DNA from: Clavelina lepadiformis
Taxonomy: Eukaryota; Chordata; Ascidiacea; Aplousobranchia; Clavelinidae
DNA length: 64,000 bases
NCBI RefSeq assembly: GCF_947623445.1
Contig: NC_135242.1
Coordinates: 17,980,001-18,044,000 of the forward strand
Direction of reading: 5' to 3'
The notes under the pieces were generated by a model. The model saw only the letters and a list, made by a program, of their open reading frames with translations. It had not been told where the DNA came from and made no database searches. This document shows, piece after piece, positions 57,095-64,000 of this stretch; position 1 is the stretch's first letter, and each line of letters begins with the position of its first letter. A program made the translations under genes and the position numbers.

Positions 57095-58540
57095 GGTGGT
57101 GAGTCCACCCTAGGTGTGAATTCAAATGCAACAAAATGTTTATGATGTAACAAAGGCTTTGTTTGACTTGAATGCTGGATGATGTAATAATGCTTGCTAT
57201 CTAGTTTTGATGGCAGGAGCTAGACTTGTAAACATTCAATTTATTTTCTTATCGCTGTAGTTAAAAGAAAAGCGATTACACTGTTCGAAAGATGAATGTC
57301 CTGCCGTGTCAGAAATGTTATAGTTGTCAAAATTGACTCATAGTTTGTCGAGCAATTGTACAAATTTCAGGCTAATTTTAGAACTGGTTTTGCAAGCGTG
57401 CATGTGCATGAACTTGTCCTCTCGGTATGACAAAATTTTTCTTTTTAATACTTCTGCCCATGCTTCTTTTATTTGATACAAAATTAGAATGTAACATGGA
57501 CAAGTAGATACGTGTCATTGTATGGCTAGTTTGGCACTCGCCCATTGGCCAAAATATGGGAGTATAAAACCTAATGTTTGGTCTAAATCTCTCTCTTGTC
57601 TTTTGCCATCTTCCAACAGCGTATTTCATTATTCTTCCATTTTTACATCTTCCAACAGCGTATTTGTTTGTGTTAATTTGGCCTTAAATTCGTTAAACTC
57701 ACGAATTATTTTGTGGGTTTAGTGGCCATGCTAACCTACCATCTTACAGTACAATTCTATTATATTGCTATCTTGCATGTTTTAAGCTTTTGGGCTTCGC
57801 CACTTTTTCCTGCTCGTGAATTGTTCGTGAGCATGTGTTATAATATTGTGCTACAACTACAACGGTTAGCATCCTAACTTTCGCTCTGCACAGTTAATAA
57901 AAATAAACAATAAGAGACAAAAAGTTGCTGAATCTTATACAGTGACCGGCAGATTGTTGCTGATGTGTTTATAACTCTCGTTTTAGATGATGATAAGAAA
58001 GCAATGTTGCGGCGTAGTGATCAACGATGGGGTTCATGTGGTGAAGGTCCGGGTACCAATCTTGTTATTGTTAACTCCTTTTTTTGTCCAAACTTATTTT
58101 TGCTATAATTTAGTCATGAGAGGTGAGAGTTTGGGTCGGAGGGGATAAGTTTTAAATTATTTTAGGCTTTGGAAAAAGATGTGATCTTAAGTTGAAAAAT
58201 AGCGTTTATTTCAATTCGCAGCCTAGCTTAGTAATTTAATAGTGAGAGGTCACCCACTCACCCCATTCGACAAGGATTAGCCCATAGAAAAGGGAAAAAG
58301 GAACGCACAGATTAGCCATTCGTATAAGCTAACGGTAATAATTCCATCTTTTATTAAAAAATCGTTGTAAGGTTAATCATATGTCGAATGAATAATCCCC
58401 TTTGTCACGTGATATATTGGCAGGACCTATGTAGAAAACATACGGTAAGGCATACGTGAATTTGTTACCTCGTCATTTTAGGTTGAAAATTAGCATACAT
58501 TTCAGTTCACTGACTGGCGTAATTGCCGTACTCATATTTT
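57095..58540. other. Spacer with promoter-like and poly(A)-like sites
   Basis: No gene is certain. GGGAGTATAAAACC (TATA-like, 57563-57568) is followed about 330 bp later by overlapping AATAAA hexamers near 57896-57908. This could be a solo LTR or an unrecognised transcription unit, but no TG...CA ends with a target duplication were found. A possible exon begins at 57988 (DDDKKAMLRRSDQRWGSCGE). Confidence 0.3.
57607..57665 (+). repeat. 20-bp direct repeat, two copies
   Basis: CATCTTCCAACAGCGTATTT occurs exactly at 57607-57626 and 57646-57665 (period 39), downstream of the TATA-like site. Confidence 0.85.
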
Positions 58541-58546
58541 CCTATT

Positions 58547-58680
58547 TTGGTAAACGGCAGCCGGTAAGATAAGTGTCAACTTCACCGGTCACCGTTTACA
58601 GAAGTAAGAAAATACCAATTGTGTAACCGGGTGCCGTTTACCGAAGAAGCTTTTTCCAAATTCGGTAACCGGCAGCCAGT
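58547..58680. repeat. Cluster of GGTAAACGGCAGCCGGT words in both orientations
   Basis: TTGGTAAACGGCAGCCGGTA (58547-58566), its near reverse complement TAACCGGGTGCCGTTTACCG (58624-58643) and TTCGGTAACCGGCAGCCAGT (58661-58680) lie within 134 bp. The pattern suggests a foldback or a decayed element end. Confidence 0.6.
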
Positions 58681-60578
58681 GAAATAGACGCTGCCTAGCA
58701 AGAAAGACGACTCAACCCAGGACCATCCAACGCGTTAATCACATCTGAACTGTCCTATTGATCATAATCTTAATCATAAACAATATTCTAGCAATATTCT
58801 GTATCTTAGAAAATTCTAAACAACAGAACATAGCATGTATAATATACAATACAAAATAGGACTGTTTTGCAATAAAGTAAAAATCAAATTGTCGTGAGAA
58901 GTTTTACTTAAGTCATGTAAGCGAAAGATGGGTATATTTATTCGTTCACCAACAAAATAAACAAGAGAAGTTTAAGCTAGCAAAAAAACATGAGAAGTAT
59001 TTCTGTCAAATCCGAATCGCTGACTTTTATATTTATTAACAATCGCTTAAGGTTGAACAAATCGAGGCTGAATTGACCGGGGTACAGTTGACTGAGGTTG
59101 AGTTAATCGACCGTCTACCACCGTAATTTTGGATTGATGGCTGCACACGCTGCAACAAGTATAAAATGAAGGGATCCATAATTTTGTGCGCTAACGTAAC
59201 TGCGGTTCTTTTACTATTTCAGGCAGAGTCTGCATCGCAGTGTATTGAACACGTGATGTACTTTTGCACTCACTTTCTGGATCGTCTATTGAAAAATTAT
59301 CAAACGACGTAACGTCTTTATTATCTCATACTTCTTTTTCATTCAGGCTTTTATGTTGGAAGCAAAAGTAGGCGTAGGCCCTAAGTCAGCAGGCTCACCG
59401 GCCGCTGTTTGTGCACTTTCAGGTTGCATTCCGTGCGATGTGTTGGGCTGTAGGTTACGCGCCGAAGGTTTTTTTGGAGTGCATACAAGTATAGGCGTAC
59501 CGTACGCCAAAGACATGCCAGACCTAGTCTATGCTACATAAAATGTTTATAAGTGCAATCTCCCAAAAGGCACTGTAGGCCTACTCTTTATCGTCTAAAC
59601 AATAGAAAAACGGAAGAGTAAAGTGAATTTACACTTGCAAATTGCTATGTTTTTTTGCGTCAAGACATAGCCTATATGCACATATATCTCCCTGTCATCA
59701 TGCCGAGGTAAAACCGAATTTCAGCCGCTTGACTTTCTAACTGTATATACTGATATAGGCCTAGGCCATACAGTCATATATTCGGTGTAACTCACCTGCA
59801 AAGAACTCTAGGCGTACTTCCAGACTTTAGGTATGTAATTTTTGCACTTAATGAGTAAGCCTTATGAATATGATACATTGACTTGGACACATAGACCTAC
59901 AGACCATAGTGAATAGTATGGCAACTGCACCCTCAAAATCTTTCAAGGCTGCTGGGTGCACCTGAATGTCTCCTTTTTTATGGTTTGCACATTTCCTGCC
60001 AAAAAAGAGAGCCCACAGGCTTTGTGTTTAGGCTACTATTGGCTTCTGAAGTGTGACAGAACACATGTTTACTTGTTAAAACTACATTGAACTAGATTAC
60101 GATTAAAAACACAAGGGAAAAAGAGCAGCATAAAATGTTTATTCCATTAATGACTTGCGTCAATTTAGTTTCCCTAGACTCGAGTCAAGTCAATTCAAGC
60201 ATTGACTCTAGTCAAGTCAACTCATCTAGAAAATTGATTCGAGTCATTTCAACATTGATCATTAGTATTGAGTTTTAGTCATGCAGAAACTCTACAGCCC
60301 TCGGATTCTGATATAAAATGTACCACAAAAGAGAATGAAAATGTTTTTTCTTTATTTACACTTTCTCAATATGTTCCGATATCTGAAGAGTTTTATCTAA
60401 AAACTTATGTAATAGATTGTACTGGTTTAAGACCCAAGGAGTATTGTATTTTCCATACATACCCCACAGACTATTGATCGTAATTGGAACGAATTTTACG
60501 GAACTAGTGGCTTTCATTACGTGTTTAATTTTTATCTTTCAACTTTTCTTTTTAGATTTGTGTGGTAGGTATTGTATA
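58681..60578. other. Spacer before SNRNP70
   Basis: No gene supported. Includes the reverse CCGGTCAA-like segment at 59051-59114 and a cluster of TCGAGTCAAGTCAA-like words at 60178-60260. The open frames at 59353-59541 and 60268-60477 show no family similarity. Confidence 0.4.
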
Positions 60579-60587
60579 TTTTAACAG
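60579..60587 (+). promoter_or_regulatory. Strong splice acceptor 8 nt before the SNRNP70 ATG
   Basis: Pyrimidine-rich sequence ending TTTTAACAG (AG at 60586-60587) precedes TTTCAAAC and the ATG at 60596. In Ciona-type tunicates such a site could accept a trans-spliced leader; it could equally be the acceptor of an ordinary 5' UTR intron. Confidence 0.4.
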
Positions 60588-60595
60588 TTTCAAAC

Positions 60596-60917
60596 ATGAC
60601 TCAGTTTCTACCACCCAACTTGCTTGCACTGTTTGCTCCAAGAGATCATATCCCATTTAAACCACCCATTGGAATGGTATGATATTTGAATAAATTATAT
60701 CGTTTTTGAATTCCTTGTAAACAATAAACGATATAATTAATGGAATTTTATATATTGTACAATTATATGCATGTTTGATTTTTAGTTAACATGGGAAAAA
60801 GACAGAGAAAAATCACCTTATGTTGGAATTGCACCTTATGTGAATTTGTTTGAAGATCCAAAAGATACACCACCTCCTACTCGAGGAGAGATAAAAGTTG
60901 AGAAAAAAATGAGGCGG
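60596..60917 (+). CDS. SNRNP70: U1 snRNP 70 kDa protein, N-terminal exons
   Basis: RNA-binding subunit of the U1 snRNP that helps recognise 5' splice sites. Two exons, 60596-60676 and 60786-60917, encode the first 71 residues. The start [17 protein letters not shown] is essentially identical to the vertebrate protein, and [19 protein letters not shown] and PPPTRGE follow as in the conserved N-terminal U1-70K domain. Both introns are phase 0. The RNA-recognition motif and Arg-rich tail are not in the remaining 3.1 kb, so the gene continues past the window behind a long intron carrying a Tigger-like MITE. Confidence 0.95.
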
Positions 60918-62414
60918 GTTAGTTTTTTAATGCATTATCTTTTTAAATATAATTGCAATTCATAGACTTACAGATAAAAACAAGTACAGTAATTATCAGT
61001 ATATGTAAACCAGTATTTCAGATAGTTTGGTTTGTTTGTAGACTACCAGTACTTCTGAATTTGTAAAATTTCATTAGATTTTTGTCTTTCAATATCACCA
61101 AATTTTTTTTTAAAGATTTCAAAGAATCATGTGTGCAAAGATCGTTGTATTTCTTTGGATGTATTGTAATGTTTTGTTATATGAAATAGGTTTTGATGAG
61201 AAATGTGCAAAATCAAATAATTCGCTATTCTGCAATAATTTTTCGAAACCAGATTTTAGTAACCACTAGTAATTACATATTTTCATAAAATTTTTGCTAT
61301 GAAAAACTGTAACAGATTCCTTCAGGAAATTCTGGTAAATATTATAACTATCTATTTACTTGACTGGAATTGGTTAATCTGGCCAGTTGTAGTGAGATAT
61401 TATATACAATGATAATTTAATAGTTAATATAATGCAAAATAAAGACTTAAGTTGGGATCCTGCGAACATTTGTCACAAATGGATTTTCGTTTATTTTTAA
61501 CTTACTAAACTTAGCCAGCTCACTTCCTCATCTGCTTAGTTAAGTTAAACAAATGTGAAAAGCATTTAAGCGAAATCTGTGCTCATTTTTTATCTACCTT
61601 TTATGCTCACAATATTTCTTGCTACCCTGTAGAGATTGACTATAATTACTTGGCAACAATCGATGTCAATATTTGATCTCATTTTTCAGTTTTCACTGGT
61701 TCTTTTAGAAATAAATGCTATCTTTTACAGCTATATTATAATAGTGATATATACAAGCAAGAAATCGTAAACACAAATACTATAGATATAATCTTCATTT
61801 GCTACACTCGGTCAATGTAGTGTCTGTACAATGTTTGTATTAGCGCCACCATATGTTTATTAATGTATTATGTTGAAAACACTGCGAATATGTTGCGAGT
61901 TGACATTGGCAAATAAAGTCATTCTTTTTGGAGCGTGTAAACGAGGGAATGTTACAGTCAACACTCAACATCATACGTAAAATCCAAACTTGTTTCCATC
62001 TGTCATGTGACATGATTTCATCATCGTCGATCAATTGTAAAATTATCTTAACCTTTGGAGAAACAGGAATCGGCTGTTGTCATTATTCTCTCTGACTCTC
62101 AATTTTCTGCTGAAACACAAGTTGACTTTTTAATTGATAAATTGCACATAACAATAGATACTGCCAGCTTTTTTCACAGGTTGCAAGCTTGGATGGGAAA
62201 CAGTATGGACATTTTTACTGTCAGTCACAGATCCTTCTGATATTTCAAGCTAAACAAAATATGGTTTTCTATTACCAAACGTGTAAAAGTTGCTAGTATG
62301 GCAACGTTGCTACATTACCTAACGATTACAACACTTTATCAGAAAGATGCGATTTTGCTGACATAAGACTCAGGTATTGATTGCTGCAAAGGCATTTGTG
62401 TCTGAGAATACTTG
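60918..62414. other. SNRNP70 intron 2, left part
   Basis: AT-rich intron with no supportable exon. A WDP-like reading at about 61453 lacks a usable splice frame. Confidence 0.5.
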
Positions 62415-62416
62415 TA

Positions 62417-63044
62417 CAATAGAACTCACCTAAGTCGCCGTCTATCGCTTGGTCCTAGTGGAAAGCTTATTGTTTTCTGTAGTATAGAAGTTCAGCTAAG
62501 TTGTCTTCGCCTAACTCGCCACTGTTCTTGCTACTATGACCAAAATAATTCGCTTAGTAGTCAGGCCTTTAAAACACTTTCGGCGTGATTATATGGCAAA
62601 CTTAATCTGCTAAAACTACGCTACAGCCGTATCGCCCAACTGTCTGCGATCCTTGTTAACATAATGCAACCTTATTGTACGTCACAATGTACATTTATGG
62701 AGAACTCCGAAATCTTATTGTTTTAGACTATTTTTTATCAGTTTTGATTTTCTTTCAGGCAACAATGCTACAGTCAGGTGAAACGGCCTAACCAGAGATT
62801 ACAGAATGACGATGAGAATGAGACTAGCTATAGTGAATAGAGAATGTTGTTTTTATAGCACAGTTTTGCTTTTGCTATCAAGTGGAGAGTCTTTTTCTGT
62901 CCTCATAAAACCAAGCAGATTATGATTGTAGCAGCATTATGATATGGTTGATTCGATTTTATGTTGTTTGCCTAAGTCACCAGTTCGCGTAAGTCACCAC
63001 TTTTTCTGTTCTTGTTGAGATGGCAACTTAAGCAAATTCTAGGG
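62417..63044. mobile_element. Probable Tigger-like MITE in SNRNP70 intron 2
   Basis: The left end CAATAGAACTCACCTAAGTC (62417-62436) and the reverse complement of the right end (CCCTAGAATTTGCTTAAGTT at 63044) agree at about 14 of 20 positions. Both are flanked by TA (62415-62416 and 63045-63046). Internal repeats of a CTAACTCGCCACT-GTTCTTG / TAAGTCACCACT-GTTCTTG unit occur near 62511 and 62989. It is more diverged than the other elements in the window. Confidence 0.55.
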
Positions 63045-63046
63045 TA

Positions 63047-64000
63047 GGTAATAACATATCACAACAATATTCTCCGAGTAAGGTAATATTTTCAACACAA
63101 TATGCCTTATATTATCGCACTCAGTTTGAACTTGAATTGATTGGTGCATCAGAATAGAGATTGAACAAGATCCGAAGAGTAATTACAAAATTTTTTTAGC
63201 TTTGTTATCTAAATTCATTCCGTGATGATGGTTGGCAAATAATCTCACTATAGTAACACAGTACATTGCGCTACAGCTCCAACGACAATACTGCTTTAAT
63301 GAATTAAGAACTGCATTGAGTATGGGCGTATGGCACGATTGGCCACTTGATGTTGCAGAAGTGCAATCAAGATAGCATTCTACGCTCAATGAATCAGTGC
63401 TCGCCAGACTACTTCCTGATTTGCATTGTTTTGTCACTTATAATTTTGCAGTTGATCGTTGTTTAGTTCTACTACCCCAGTAATAATACCCAATTCTACT
63501 ACCCTAGTAACTCCAAACTTTGCAGTACAATATGTCTAATCATCTTCCGGGTGTTAAGTTTGTGTCTGCTATAGCATTTTAGTTACTCAAAGTCATAAGC
63601 GTTTTGCTTTGTTGATAAAAAAATTATAAACAAAAAAGAAGATGGCCAACACTCAGTTAATGGTTTCAGCCATTGTTGGTTTCGAATGCTAATTGAATAG
63701 ATTAGAACATTATATATTAAAAATACATTAGAATGTATTTGAGCAGAAGTTGACGCTATTTTATAGCAACCGCGCTGTCCATTAATTATTTCAATAGTAT
63801 TTAATATTATTCCCTCATTTAATGGATTAAAGGTTGGACACAAACAAATTAGGATATCTGCCTGTCACTCCTATTATTGTAATTGTTGTTTTAATGGATA
63901 TGTTATCTGTGACTCTACTCCATGCAGCACTTAAACCGGTTTTGTCTAGTACGCCTTAAAAAATCAATAAACGTTTGCACAATAAATGCAATAAACATCT
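63047..64000. other. SNRNP70 intron 2, right part
   Basis: No exon or repeat could be supported. The minus-strand open frames at 63183-63437 and 63583-63843 have no family similarity. Confidence 0.4.

Noticed and set aside
61440-61500. A reading KDLSWDPANI resembling the ELKMWDP segment of U1-70K
   Set aside because: No acceptor gives the needed phase-0 frame and the sequence does not continue into the RNA-recognition motif; treated as chance.
1-64000. CRISPR array, bacterial operon or phage content
   Set aside because: No regularly spaced repeats; the split genes show a eukaryotic nuclear sequence.

Overview
This is an animal nuclear window: split genes with short GT-AG introns, no operons of the bacterial kind, and AT-rich spacers with frequent TAGGCCTA-type words. 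The gene set and compact introns look most like an ascidian tunicate (Ciona-like). That is an inference from gene content and style, not a proven assignment. I reconstructed the gene models by hand from splice-site phase and protein-family similarity.

Layout. 1-2.7 kb: 3' end of an axonemal dynein heavy chain (DNAH2-like, +). 2.7-7.6 kb: spacer with hairpins and a hAT-type MITE. 7.7-20.5 kb: complete NCAPD2 (condensin I subunit, +), whose first intron is almost entirely one CACTG-ended DNA transposon. It also has a probable GC-AG intron and two possible 3' ends. 21.8-26.0 and 29.1-32.5 kb: two tandem SLC6 sodium/chloride-coupled transporters with the same 13-exon plan. 33.5-39.7 kb: a claudin-type gene with four candidate alternative first exons, all ending in phase 1, ahead of one shared set of three exons. 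42.7-45.6 kb: a near-complete pogo-like transposon with an intact 659-codon transposase that lacks the second catalytic Asp. 46.3-49.1 kb: an internally deleted hAT element and a Tigger-like element. 50.3-55.0 kb: BRCC3/BRCC36 deubiquitinase (-), with an apparent U12-type AT-AC intron. 56.1-57.1 kb: a small C2H2 zinc-finger gene (+), divergent from BRCC3. 60.6 kb to the end: 5' end of SNRNP70 (U1-70K, +), continuing past the window.

The genes are mostly housekeeping (chromosome condensation, K63 deubiquitination, splicing) or epithelial/ciliary (dynein, claudin, transporters), with no evident shared pathway. The repeat load is class II DNA transposons: six hAT-type elements with exact 8-bp target duplications, three TA-flanked pogo/Tigger-type elements and one CACTG element. 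I saw no tRNA, rRNA or CRISPR array. The most interesting signals are the claudin first-exon array, the AT-AC intron in BRCC3, the catalytically altered pogo transposase and the alternative NCAPD2 terminus.
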